A stretch of 64,000 bases of DNA. Source: Artocarpus heterophyllus (taxonomy: Eukaryota; Streptophyta; Magnoliopsida; Rosales; Moraceae). Location: the NCBI GenBank assembly GCA_025403435.1, contig CM046341.1, positions 22,033,460 through 22,097,459 of the forward strand, given 5' to 3'. The position numbers and the translations under genes are program-made. The notes below the pieces were generated by a model. It did no database searches. It was not told the origin of the DNA and was given only the letters and a program-made list of their open reading frames with translations. Below are positions 45,908 through 57,269 of this stretch, piece by piece (the stretch's first letter is position 1; each line of letters opens with the position of its first letter).

Positions 45908-47475
45908 TTGCCCTTTTTAAAGAAGAAAATCGCAAAAATGATTATCAAACTTCCAAGTGATGTGCATGAAGACATAAACACCATAGATTTAGAGAAGGCT
46001 CATGAAAGTGTTGAAATGATATTATGTAAGTTGGAGACTATCTTTTCACCTGCTTTTTTTTTTAATATTATGGTTCGCTTGATATTGCACCGACTAGAAG
46101 AGCCATGCTTGGAGGTCCTATCCACATGAGATGGATGTTTTTATTCAAACGATATATTAGGACTCTTAAGTAGTTTGTTAGAAATTAGGCACGACCTGAG
46201 GGTTCTGTTGCTGAAGGATATGTTGTCAATGAAAGTTTGACATTTTATGCCATGTATTTTAGTGGCGTTGAAACAAGGTTTAATCAGCCAGAAAGAAATT
46301 GAGAAACTAATGATCCGTCTCAAAAGTGACAATTGTCTAAATTCCAATCCCAATTTCGTCCAATTGGGAAGGTAACAGTTACAATATTAATTGCAGCCAC
46401 AAGAAACAAAATATGGTGGTTTATACTGAACAGTTGTCTAAAGGTTGAAAAATATGCCATGTATGTTCTATCTACTTGACATATTTCTTTGTAATATATT
46501 TTACATATTACTTAATGTGAATTAAGCACGTTAAAAATTATATAATTGTGTAGTGAGCACACGAGCGAAGTACAAGTCACTAGATGTTAAAACTTGAATA
46601 AAGTCCAAGAAAAAAGAGTTCCCCAAGTGGTTCTACAAGAAGGTAAATGAACCTATTATATTGCATTTTAGTATACATATTTAACTTTAATAATTTAAAT
46701 AAAATAGCACATTAAGATTTTTCATGCAAATGGTTATAGATGTTTGATCTCTACCAGATTAACTCACCGAAGGCCACCGTTAAGTTGTTTACTTTGGTAT
46801 TGGGATCAAAAATTTCAGTACTATGATACTTAGGTTGTGTCATAAACAGAGTTAAATTTCTTATGTTTGACCGTGATGTAAGTTGTAAGGCACAAAACAA
46901 TAGTGTTTGCATACTTGGAACAGAATATTTTGGATTTTATGGACAATTAGTAGAAATAATTGAACTTTTGTACATACATAAATGTTAGTGGTGTTATTCA
47001 AGTGCAAGTGGTTCGATACCAACCTCTTACGAAGGAGAATGCAAGTATACCAAAATAAGACAAGTATTTTTGTAAATGCTTAGCGGTATAACAAATCCTT
47101 TCATACTTACATCATAGGCACAATAAGTTTTCCACACCAATGACTTATTCAACAATTCAAATTAGAAAGTTATTGAACACTTTAGCCATCGGCATATTTG
47201 GGATATACCTAATGATGTCGAAAATGAAGTCAACACAACAACTCTTTCAACGTTGACCTAGAGATCGAGCAACTTGAGTTGGATACCTTGATCTTTAGTA
47301 GACATGATGGAACAACAACAATAACAGCAACAATAATAACAACAACAACACCAACACTTGCAACGGATGCAACAACAATAACTACAATAGCCACAACAGC
47401 GGTAACAGCCACACCTACAATGTCAACTACAAATGCAACCCCAACTCGGACTGCGACTGCAATGATCTATTATTA
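45908..47475 (+). pseudogene. CACTA (En/Spm) TNP2-type transposase C-terminal remnant
   Basis: Across shifting frames the order of the plant transposase-associated domains DUF4218 and DUF4216 can be followed: LCKLETIFSPAFFFNIMV, RLEEPCL, GGPIHMRWM, ARPEGSVAEGYV, GVETRFNQPERN (DUF4218), later KEFPKWFYKKV, CKAQNNSV, YFGFYGQLVEIIEL and VLFKCKWFDT (DUF4216), ending near TLIFSRHDG. At least three frameshifts and several stops are present (near 46120, 46170, 46190, 47080). The catalytic DDE part upstream is missing. From 47305 the end is an ACA/CAA triplet-rich low-complexity region, giving Thr-rich sequence. Confidence 0.75.
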
Positions 47476-47820
47476 GTTTTTTCCTCTAATGAATTATGTT
47501 TAATTGGCATGACCATTATAAATATTATTATCATTTTATCTATCACATATATGTTTTTTTTTTGTCTTGGTAGAAGATAAATGAAAGGCTATTTGTATGT
47601 GTGTGGTTTTTTTTTTTTTTTGATGACAAGTTTTTTTATTTTTAATTGAAAGTTTTAAAAAACTAATCCTTCATAATTTTCACTAAATATAAATTTAAAA
47701 ATTAATGAAACCAAAATCCTAAACAAATTTAATTTTAAAACTTTAGAAACTCTCAAAATAATTGAAGTAATTACTTATTTAAAATATTTATTTGAATATT
47801 TAAATTACCTTCTCTTTAAT

Positions 47821-48020
47821 CACTACTAGAAACTTGAGATTACATAACCCTCATTTAACGACAGTTTTTTCAAAAACCGTTGTGGTAAGGAGAGGAAAAA
47901 ACATGGGGAGTATGCCCGAAAATACAAAACACTATGGTGTTAGCGATACGAAACCTTTCACGACGATTTTTACTAAAAACCATCATGGTAGATGAAATTT
48001 TACACGATGATTTTCGCCAA
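47821..48020 (+). mobile_element. CACTA-type terminus (partial)
   Basis: Starts CACTACTAGAAA, a common plant CACTA end, and continues with ACGACAG, AAAACCGT and ACGACGATTTTT subterminal words. No matching opposite end was found. It is not of the same subfamily as the MITEs at 30.3 and 35.6 kb, and it points away from the transposase remnant, so the two may be unrelated. Confidence 0.5.
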
Positions 48021-49221
48021 GGAAGATTAGGAGGCACACCTTTCTAAAGAGATAAGCTTGGAGGCTGAAATTCTTGGACAAATTCTTAAAGGATTCTTCA
48101 AGGATTCAAGTTTTGAAAATTATCTCCATCATAATTTCTTATTTTTCCCTTCTCTACCTTGGCTTTCATTTGAAATTTGTATTTGTGGGTATTGTATTGA
48201 ACATGTTTACATTTATGAATTTCTTGATGACTTTAGTTATGGATATAGGATTTTTGATGTCTAGCTAAACTTTTAAACCTATTGGGTATGATGTATCTCG
48301 ATATTGACTTTATTTTGAAGTTTTAATAGATTGTTGAATAAATTTCAGCTCAAATCATTGGTGTTTCTTTATACTTCACGTTCTAATTAGTTTGCCCAAT
48401 GAATTAGAGATTCTAGATATGTGAATTTTGTCTTAAGAAAGTCATTTCCATATATTGGAACTCAGGAAATACATCCTATAGTAATATTGAGTTCAAGAGG
48501 CCTATATAGCTTGGCTAATCATTAAGTAGGTTTGGGCTTCATGAATGTTTAACCAGATGAGTTAATAGGGATATTAATTTAGTTATTTTTGCATACTATT
48601 TTGCTTGGCACTTAGGAGTGCGCATGAAATTATATTTGATAAAGGGGCTTTTTTCTCTAGCTTACAATTTATTTTGAACAAAATGCAACCCCAGGCAGAA
48701 TAAGTGATGAATAAGATATATTAGTAATATTTTTCATATAAGGGATATTTTTCTTTTTATATCCCTTCTTTTAGGTTAATTCAAAAACTACCTTATGTTT
48801 TTTATCTCTTTAAATGTATACTTTTAGATTACATATAATACACGAATTTATACCTTTTCTTGATTAATTTTCAATTTTGACCCAAGAAATTGCCTAAAAC
48901 ATCCTAAAAATTAAGAAAACTTTAAAAAGTGAAAAAAATTTTACCAAGGTTTTTATCTTCAAATATGCATAAAATACCTTGAAAATGAATGGTTTATGTG
49001 TTTTTGTTTTGTTTTCTTCTTTTTTAGAGAGATTTATTTTTTCTCTTTTACTTAAAGATATTTTGTTCATTTTAAAGGTCAAAATCACTTATTGATTGAG
49101 GTAAGTTACAGATTTGCATATTAAATATAATCTGAACATATGCATTCAATGAGATCAAAAAATAAGGGTTTAATGTGTAAATAAACCTAAAATACAGATA
49201 TAAATATATACCCTTTATTTA
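48021..49221. other. AT-rich non-coding region
   Basis: Two overlapping open frames at 48058-48268 are hydrophobic and Phe/Ile-rich with no family resemblance; treated as chance. The text near 48260-48550 resembles non-coding parts of plant retroelement LTRs, without ends. Confidence 0.3.
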
Positions 49222-49597
49222 TTTATAGAGTAAATTGCTCTAATAGTTTCAAACCTTTCATGTAAGAGACAATTGATCATCAACCTTTTATTTTTAATTT
49301 ATTAGTGGTCCCCAACCTTTGATTTTAGTTGTTGAGAGACAAATTTAAGGATCAAACAATTAATTTTGGATGGAAAAAGGGACAAATTAGTTCCCAAAAT
49401 TATAAAATTGAGACAAATTGGTCTCCAAAGTTATCAAAAAGATGACAATCCGGTCTCCAAAATTAACAGTTTAACCATTAAATTAGTCACTCAGCAACAT
49501 AAATAAAGGTTGGAGGACTAACAAATTAAAAATAACAAGTTGGGGCAAAATTCATACTTTTGTGAAAAATTAGGGACCAACATGGAAATTTACCCTT
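49222..49597. mobile_element. Foldback (inverted-repeat) MITE, ~375 bp
   Basis: Left arm (GAGTAAATTGCTC, then CAACCTTTTATTTTTAATTT, then CCAACCTTTGATT) is matched by the complement of the right arm (AATTAAGGGTAAATTTCC, then CAACTTGTTATTTTTAATTT, then CCAACCTTTATT) around a centre near 49410. No coding capacity. Confidence 0.6.
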
Positions 49598-50360
49598 AAT
49601 TATAAATCATTATCTAATCATTTCAGTTTCAAGAGTGTTTAAAAGTTTATGGACGTGTACCCTTGTAGATAACTATATTTTTCATGCTTCTTTTATGTAT
49701 TCTTCTACTTTATCATTATTAATCAAGTTTTAGTACACTTGTTATACCTCTAGGAGATAACCACATGTATTATGGGTGGCATAAGTTTTGTTTGTGCTTT
49801 TAGTCAGTAAAAGAAGAAAAACAAAAGCTGTAGTTTTCTAGTAAGTGTTTAAAACCATATTTTTAAAAGAGCTTTTATGGGTTAATATGATTTCTATTAT
49901 TTTTAAAAGTTACAAAAATGTTGCATTTAAGCTTATAATCTATTGTTAATATTCTGATACAAGTTTTAAAGTCCATTTTAGAAGTGCTTTTTTGAGAAGC
50001 CATATTTTGTGGTTTTGCCATGAAGCACTTAGAGTAAATACACTTCTAACAGATCATTCAAATACTTCCAGAAGTAACTTTTAGACTCAAGAAATTAAAA
50101 GCAGTTTTTAGGAAACCCTCCCAAATAAGCCCTATGTCTAATGTGCCAATTGGACCACCACCTTACACCTTCTGATGGCTTCATGCCTAATTTGTCGTTT
50201 ATATATTATTGTGCCAATGTCTATTAGCATGGCCCAAGTACTAAAAAAGGTCTTCTACAAAATCAAATTACCAGAAGCTATGCGGATAAAGACATTTTTA
50301 CAATTTGAGTTTAAAATAGTATCAAAAATCTGATTCTCATCTCAATCTGTACTCTATTAC
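49598..50360. other. AT-rich non-coding region
   Basis: Nothing recognisable on either strand before the array. Confidence 0.3.
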
Positions 50361-52490
50361 TGTAACGCCCCGAAATTAATTAAGTGATATTAGAATATAA
50401 AATGGTGGATTAGTGTGCCATAATGAATATTTTAAACTTAAGTTGATCATTTGGTGAAATTTTGAATTCAAAGTTGTTTTTATTATTTTAATGATTTCTA
50501 ATTGTTTCTAATTGTTTTAAATTGTTATTTTGAATTTTGAAACAAAACAATTTTTCAAATACTAAGTATGTCCCATTTGAAAATGGTGTGCTGCACACGG
50601 TTTTCTTGCAGCAAAACCGTCTCTCTTTCTCTATTTATTTTCCCCTCTCCCTCTCTTCCTTTCATTTACTCTCTCAGCTCTCTCTCTTGTCTCTCTACCG
50701 TCTCTCTCTTTCCCTCTCTTCCTTTCTCAAATTTTTGAGTGAAAAAGGTGAGCCCAAGCTTTGGTGTAGTGGATTGGAGGCTCAGGAATGTGATGGAGCA
50801 ACCAAAAACACGATTCAAAGCTTAATCCAAGGTTAGTTTTCAAATTTTTTATTTTTCTTGTATTTTGAAATTTTAAGCTTATTTGAACTTAAAAAACCTG
50901 TGATATAGGTAAGGGAAACTTAGAACAACCAAAATCTAAGCTTTGTTTGAAGAAAAACAAATTCAAATCAAGATTTTTCATTTTTTTCCATTTTTCATCA
51001 TTTTTGGATTTTGTGTGTAAATCTTGTTTAAATGAGTTTAGAAGTGTCCTATTATGTTTTTTTATCATCTATGATTGATTTTCATGCCTGAGAACTGAGA
51101 AAAATAGGTTGAAAAGAGGATTGGGGCTCGGGAGGCCGGATTCATACGTGCCTAGAAAATTTAAAATTTTCTAGTTCGGCAGGACGGATTCATACGTCTG
51201 GCAGGCCGAACCTGGAAAAAGTTCGGCCGACCAGACCTGTTCTCCGATAGGTTGAACTGCACAGTTCGGCTGGCCGAACCAGGGTGACCGGTAGGCCGAC
51301 CGAGCATGTTGAAATTTTATGATTTTTTATCCGTTTTTATTGTTTTGAACCCCTATTGAAATCCCAACTTTATAAAATGATTTTATTAAAACAAATGGCA
51401 CACTAGGACACCATAAAATAGTTTAGCAACGTAGAATATCTTAAACTAGATACTAATAGACCTAGTTTCTATTTAAGGTCATTCGTGGTTTCACGGAGCT
51501 AACGTATAGCAAACCGGGATTATGGTGTGAGACACCGGCATGAGTATTGAGGTAGAACTTCTACCCTGCTTTCTTTGGTAACATAGTTTCAAATGATTTT
51601 GGCCTTAAAAAGGGTTTTTATCAAAGTTTTTTCAACGGCTGTTTGAAAAAGGAAATTTTATCGATTATTTTATAAATTATGGATTGAGGTGAATTTCATA
51701 ATAAACTCGATAATGAATGTAAATAAAAATACCTAGTAAATGGGTTTTAAATAATGATAGAAAGGAATATAAGGGCGTGATGCCATATCAGAGATCGGAT
51801 CGTGTAGCGTGCAACCTTGGAGGTAGGTCTCGAACCCTAGCTGGGCCACTACGGTGGTGTTATACATATGGTTTGCCCAGAAAAAAAATGATGCTCTTTC
51901 TGGTCGACCAATAAACTGTTTTTTTTTTTTTGGTAAGACTGATTTTGTTCAATATTATTTATTCAAGTCTTTTCTTAAGTAATTTCTTGAATAATGGAAT
52001 TTCTTTTTAAAATTTTATGTTTCTTAAAATACAGTCCTACTGAGCCTTTCGCTCACATCTTATTTGTTTTCAAACTTTCCCCCCCTTAGGTGGATTTCAG
52101 CTTAGCTTTAGAAAGGATTCCACAAACAAGACTCGGGAGCAATAGAAAGACCTAGTAGGTTATTTAAATTATAATATCAAGGCATGTAACATTTTAACTT
52201 TCTCTTTACTTGGACTATAGTTGTAATATTATATTGTTAGTACTATGTATGTGCACAAGATATGGGTCAATGAGACCCATTCTCGTTCCTTTTATTTCTT
52301 TGCACTCTTTAATTATTTACTTAACATTCTAATTTGTTCAATTGTTATCAATGCTTGTTTTAAAAAGGGCCTTTAAAATTTTCCATATTTTTATAATTAA
52401 TTTAAATGCTTAAACTTACGTTTTACTAAAATTCCTATTAATTAGCTTAATAGACCTACCACATCACCTCCTGTACTTCGGGGCGTGACA
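50361..52490 (+). repeat. LTR1 of the array
   Basis: 2,130 bp, TGTAACGCCCCG ... GGGGCGTGACA. A TATA-like CTCTATTTATTTT is followed by a CT-rich tract (50640-50735), which is shorter than in LTR2 and LTR3. Inverted-repeat motif cluster at 51125-51303. Confidence 0.9.
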
Positions 52491-52493
52491 TAA

Positions 52494-52505
52494 TAGTATC
52501 AGAGC
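52494..52505 (+). promoter_or_regulatory. Primer-binding-like site, first internal region
   Basis: TAGTATCAGAGC, a few bases after the LTR, differs from the initiator tRNA-Met complement TGGTATCAGAGC by one base. The second internal region has the same at 55974-55985. Confidence 0.75.
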
Positions 52506-52595
52506 TCAAAGTTATGAACCTTGGAAGTTGTGCACACATAAATATGACAATAAAATACCATTGACAGTCCAAATTTTGTTTTTAGAAGTGAGTGA

Positions 52596-53528
52596 ATGGC
52601 CCCTAACAACATTCGACAGTTGACGCCAAGTTTGGAAATGATGAGGGCATGATGAGAGCCATGTTTGTTGCATTTCAGTAGATGGCAGCTAGGGCCAAGC
52701 CAGAGGATTCTGATGTTAGTCGTCGACATACATATTTTAAGGAATTTTGGCATGTGTCTATATCGACTTTCGACAAAAATGGGGATCTACAAGTGGTAGA
52801 ATATTGGCTAGACTCGATCGTGAAATACTTGGATACTTTTGGTGTAACAACTGAGTATCGTGTGGAGTTTGCTGCATATAAGTTCAAAGGTGGCACCAAC
52901 ACCTAGTGGAAGCAGGCTAAACGTTTAAAACGCAATGGTAACATCAATTGGGATAGGTTCAAGGAGCTGTTCTACGACCGATATTTTCAGCAGGGGTATA
53001 GAGACCAGAAGGCGGCTAAATTCTATAAGTTGTAGCAGGGTGACTTGTTAGTTCAGGAGTATGATGCAAGGTTTAATGAGCTGGCTGCTCCATCTATAGT
53101 GGCATCGAAACATGAGAAATGTATTAAGTTTCAAGAAGGACTCAAGGCTCCTATTTGGTGACAGGTGGTTGCTCTACGACTCAAGAATTTTGGAGAGCTT
53201 GTATAGTTAACAATATCAGTAGAAAATGATTATACACAATACTGTGAGGATCGAGCAAAGACATCAGGAGGGCCCTAGAAGAGCAGTAGGAGGAGTACCA
53301 GTAGCCGTCCAGCTCCGGGAAAGAACAAACAGGGTGGCATGAATAGCAGTAGCAGTAGTTCATCAAGCAGCGGGTGCAGTAACCCCTATACTTTTCATTG
53401 TAATTATTACCAGCAGCTAGGACACATCAGGAGGAATTGCCGAATCAGGAGTGCTCATTTAGGATCTCAAATCGAAGAAGGAGTCATTCGTTAGTCTCGG
53501 CCTCATACCCCTACCTCTGCCTAAGTAG
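52596..53528 (+). pseudogene. gag remnant, first internal copy
   Basis: Homologous to the Gypsy gag at 42 kb: DEGMMRAMF, MAARAKPEDSDV, RRHTYFKEFWH, EYWLDSIVKYLDT, then WDRFKELFYDRYFQQGYRDQKAA. Stops occur at 52679-52681 and 52904-52906 (Gln and Trp positions) and further on; the start ATG at 52596 is in another frame. The zinc knuckle at 53399-53440 reads CNYYQQLGHIRRNC, with the second Cys replaced by Tyr. Confidence 0.85.
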
Positions 53529-53690
53529 AGTAAGGTAGTTTCATTTCATGATGTGCAGGTTTGGGAAGATACGACGTACGAGGAAGTGTCGATTCAGATT
53601 ATCAATCGAAAAGTAATCAGCTTGCGTCGTCGTGATATACCACTAGTAAAGGTCGTGTGGCAGCATCACAGGGTTGATGAAGCCACTTGA
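53529..53690 (+). pseudogene. Pol C-terminal tail joined to gag, first copy
   Basis: Immediately after gag comes the last part of Gypsy pol: VVSFHDVQVWEDTTYEEV and LRRRDIPLVKVVWQHH, ending at TGA after DEAT, the place where the full Gypsy element also has a stop for Trp. All of protease, RT, RNase H and integrase core is missing. The junction lies in the 13-mer TCTGCCTAAGTAG at 53516-53528. Confidence 0.85.
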
Positions 53691-53789
53691 GAATTATAAT
53701 TGAGCATGCGGGAGTTGTATCTGCATTTGTTTTGTTTTTGAGATAATTTGTGAATTTTGAGGGTGAAATTTCTTTTAGGGGTGGAGAGT

Positions 53790-55970
53790 TGTAACGCCCC
53801 GAAATTAATTAAGTGATATTAGAATGTAAAATGGTGGATTCGTGTACCATAATGAATATTTTAAACTTAAGTTGATCATTTGGTGAAATTTTGAATTCAA
53901 AGTTGTTTTTATTATTTTAATGATTTCTGATTGTTTCTAATTGTTTTAAATTGTTATTTTGAATTTTGAAACAAAACAATTTGTCAAATACCAAGTTTGT
54001 CTCATTTGAAAATGGTGTGCCGCACACTGTTTTCTTGCAGCAAAACCATCTCTCTTTCTCTATTTATTTTCCCCTCCCCCTCTCTTCCTCTCATTCACTG
54101 TCTCAGCTCTCTCTCTCATCTTTCTCACTCTCTCTACCGTCTCTCTCTTTCCCTCTCTTCCTTTCTCAAATTTTTGAGTGAAAAAGGTGAGCCCAAGCTT
54201 TCGTGTAGTGGATTGGAGGCTCGAGAACGTAATTAAGCAATCAAAAACACGATTCAAAGCTTAATCCAAGGTTAGTTTTCAAATTTTCAAAACTTTTTCA
54301 AATTTTTGATTTTTCTTATATTTTGAAATTTAAGCTTATTTGAACTTAGAAAACCTTTGATCTAGGTAAGGGAAACTTAGAACAACCAGAATCTAAGCTT
54401 TGTTTGAAGAAAAACAAATTCGAATCAAGATTTTTCATTTTTTTCCATTTTTCATCATTTTTGGATTTTGTGTGCAAATCTTGTTTAAATGTGTTTAAAA
54501 GTGTCCTATTATGTTTTTTTTATCATCTATGATTGATTTTCATGCCTGAGAACTGAGAAAAACAAGTTGAAATGAGGATTGGGGCTCGGTAGGCCAAAAA
54601 CCCGTGCCTAGAAAATTCTAAAATTTTCTAGTTCGGCAGGACGGATTCATTCGTCTGGCAGGCCGAACCTGGAAAAAGTTCGGCCGACCAGACCTGTTCT
54701 CCGATAGGTTGAACTGCACAGTTCAGCTGGTTGAACTACACAGTTCGGCTGGCCAAACCAGGGTGACCGGTAGGCCGACCGAGCATGTTGAAATTTTATG
54801 ATTTTTTATCCGTTTTTATTGTTTTGAACCCCTATTGAAATCCTAACTTTATAAAATGATTTTATTAAAACAAATGGCACACTAGGACACCATAAAATAG
54901 TTTAGCAATGTAGAATATCTTAAACTAGATACTAATAGACCTAGTTTCTATTTAAGGTCATTCGTGGTTTCACGGAGCTAACGTATAGCAAACCGGGATT
55001 ACGGTGTGAGACACCGACATGAGTATTGAGGTAGAACTTCTACCCTGCTTTCTTTGGTAACATAGTTTCAAATGATTTTGGCCTTAAAAAGGGTTATTAT
55101 CAAAGTTTTTTCAACGGCTGTTTGAAAAAGGAAATTTTATCGATTATTTTATAAATCATGGATTGAGGTGACTTTCATAATAAACTCCATAATGAATGTA
55201 AATAAAAATACCTAGTAAATGGGTTTTAAATAATGATAGAAAGGAATATAAGGGCGTGATGCCATATCAGAGATCGGATCGTGTAGCGTGCAACCTTGGA
55301 GGTAGGTCCCGAACCCTAGCTGGGCCACTACGGTGGTGTTATACATATGGTTTGCCCAGAAAAAAAATGATGCTCTTTCTGGTCGACCAATAAACTATTT
55401 TTTTTTTTTTTGGTAAGACTGATTTTGTTCAATATTATTTATTCAAGTCTTTTCTTAAGTAATTTCTTGAATAATGAAATTTCTTTTTAAAATTTTATGT
55501 TTCTTAAAATACAGTCCTACTGAGCCTTTCACTCACATCTTATTTGTTTTCAAACTTTCCCCCCATTAGGTGGATTTCAGCTTAGCTTTAGAAAGGATTC
55601 CACAGACAAGACTCAGGACCAATAGAAAAACCTAGTAGGTTATTTAAATTATAATATCAAGGCATGTAACATTTTAACTTTCTCTTTACTTCGACTATGG
55701 TTGTAATATTATATTGTTAGTACTATGTGTGTGCACAAGATATGGGTCAATGGGACCCATTCTCATTCCTTTTATTTCTTTGCACTCTTTAATTATTTAC
55801 TTAACATTCTTATTTGTTCAATCGTTATCAATGCTTGTTTTAAAAAGGGCCTTTAAAATTTTCCATATTTTTATAATTAATTTAAATGCTTAAACTTACG
55901 TTTTACTAAAATTCCTATTAATTAGCTTAATAGACCTACCACATCACCTCCTGTACTTCGGAGCGTGACA
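53790..55970 (+). repeat. LTR2 of the array (chimeric)
   Basis: 2,181 bp. Its first part shares diagnostic variants with LTR3 and its last part with LTR1; the switch lies near 54,600. Inverted-repeat motif cluster at 54586-54783. Confidence 0.88.
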
Positions 55971-56075
55971 TAATAGTATCAGAGCTCAAGGTTATGAACC
56001 TTGGAAGTAGTGCACACATAAATATGACAATAAAATACCATTGACAGTCCAAATTTTGTTTTTAGAACTGAGTGA

Positions 56076-57008
56076 ATGGCCCCTAACAACATTCGACAGC
56101 TGACGCCAAGTTTGGAAATGATGTGGGCATGATGAGAGCCATGTTTGTTGCATTTCGGTAGATGGCAGCTAGGGCCAAGCCAGAGGATTCTGATGTTAGT
56201 CGTCGACATACATATTTTAAGGAATTTTGGCATGCGTCTATATCGACTTTCGACAAAAATGGGGATCTACAAGTGGTAGAATATTGGCTAGACTCGATCG
56301 TGAAATACTTGGATACTTTTGGTGTAACAACTGAGTATCGTGTGGAGTTTGCTGCATATAAGTTCAAAGGTGGCACCAACACCTAGTGGAAGCAGGCTAA
56401 ACGTTTAAAACGCAATGGTAACATCAATTGGGATAGGTTCAAGGAGCTGTTCTACGGCCAATATTTTCAGCAGGGGTATAGAGACCAGAAGGCGGCTAAA
56501 TTCTATAAGTTGTAGCAGGGTGACTTGTTAGTTCAGGAATATGATGCAAGGTTTAATGAGCTGGCTGCTCCATCTATAGTGGCATCGAAACATGAGAAAT
56601 GTATTAAGTTTCAAGAAGGACTCAAGGCTCCTATTTGGTGACAGGTGGTTGCTCTACGACTCAAGAATTTTGGAGAGCTTGTATAGTTAACAATATCAGT
56701 AGAAAATGATTATACACAATACTGTGAGGATCGAGCAAAGACATCAGGAGGGCCCTAGAAGAGCAGTAGGAGGAGTACCAGTAGCCGTCCAGCTCCGGGA
56801 AAGAACAAACAGGGTGGCATGAATAGCAGTAGCAGTAGTTCATCAAGCAGCGGGTGCAGTAACCCCTGTAGTTTTCATTGTCATTATTGCCAGCAGCTAG
56901 GACACATCAAGAGGAATTGCCCAATCAGGAGTGCTCATTTAGGATCTCAAATCAAAGAAGGAGTCAGTCGTTAGTCTCGGCCTCATACCCCTACCTCTGC
57001 CTAAGTAG
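56076..57008 (+). pseudogene. gag remnant, second internal copy
   Basis: Same length as the first copy, with about 22 substitutions and no indels over the whole 1,299-bp internal region (counted by eye). It has the same stops at 56159-56161 and 56384-56386. Here the zinc knuckle at 56879-56920 is complete: CHYCQQLGHIKRNC. Confidence 0.85.
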
Positions 57009-57170
57009 AGTAAGGTAGTTTCATTTCATGATGTACAGGTTTGGGAAGACACGACGTACGAGGAAGTGTCGATTCAGGTTATCAATCGAAAAGTAATCAG
57101 CTTGCGTCGTCGTGATATACCACTAGTAAAGGTCGTGTGGCAGCATCACAGGGTTGATGAAGCCACTTGA
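57009..57170 (+). pseudogene. Pol C-terminal tail joined to gag, second copy
   Basis: Identical arrangement to 53529-53690, with the same junction (13-mer at 56996-57008) and the same terminal stop. Confidence 0.85.
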
Positions 57171-57269
57171 GAATTAGAATTGAGCATGCGGGAGTTGTAT
57201 CTGCATTTGTTTTGTTTTTGAGATAATTTGTGAATTTTGAGGGTGAAATTTCTTTTAGGGGTGGAGAGT

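Noticed and set aside
48058..48268. Small hydrophobic open frames
   Set aside because: Two overlapping frames of similar length, Phe/Ile-rich as expected from AT-rich DNA, with no start context or family.
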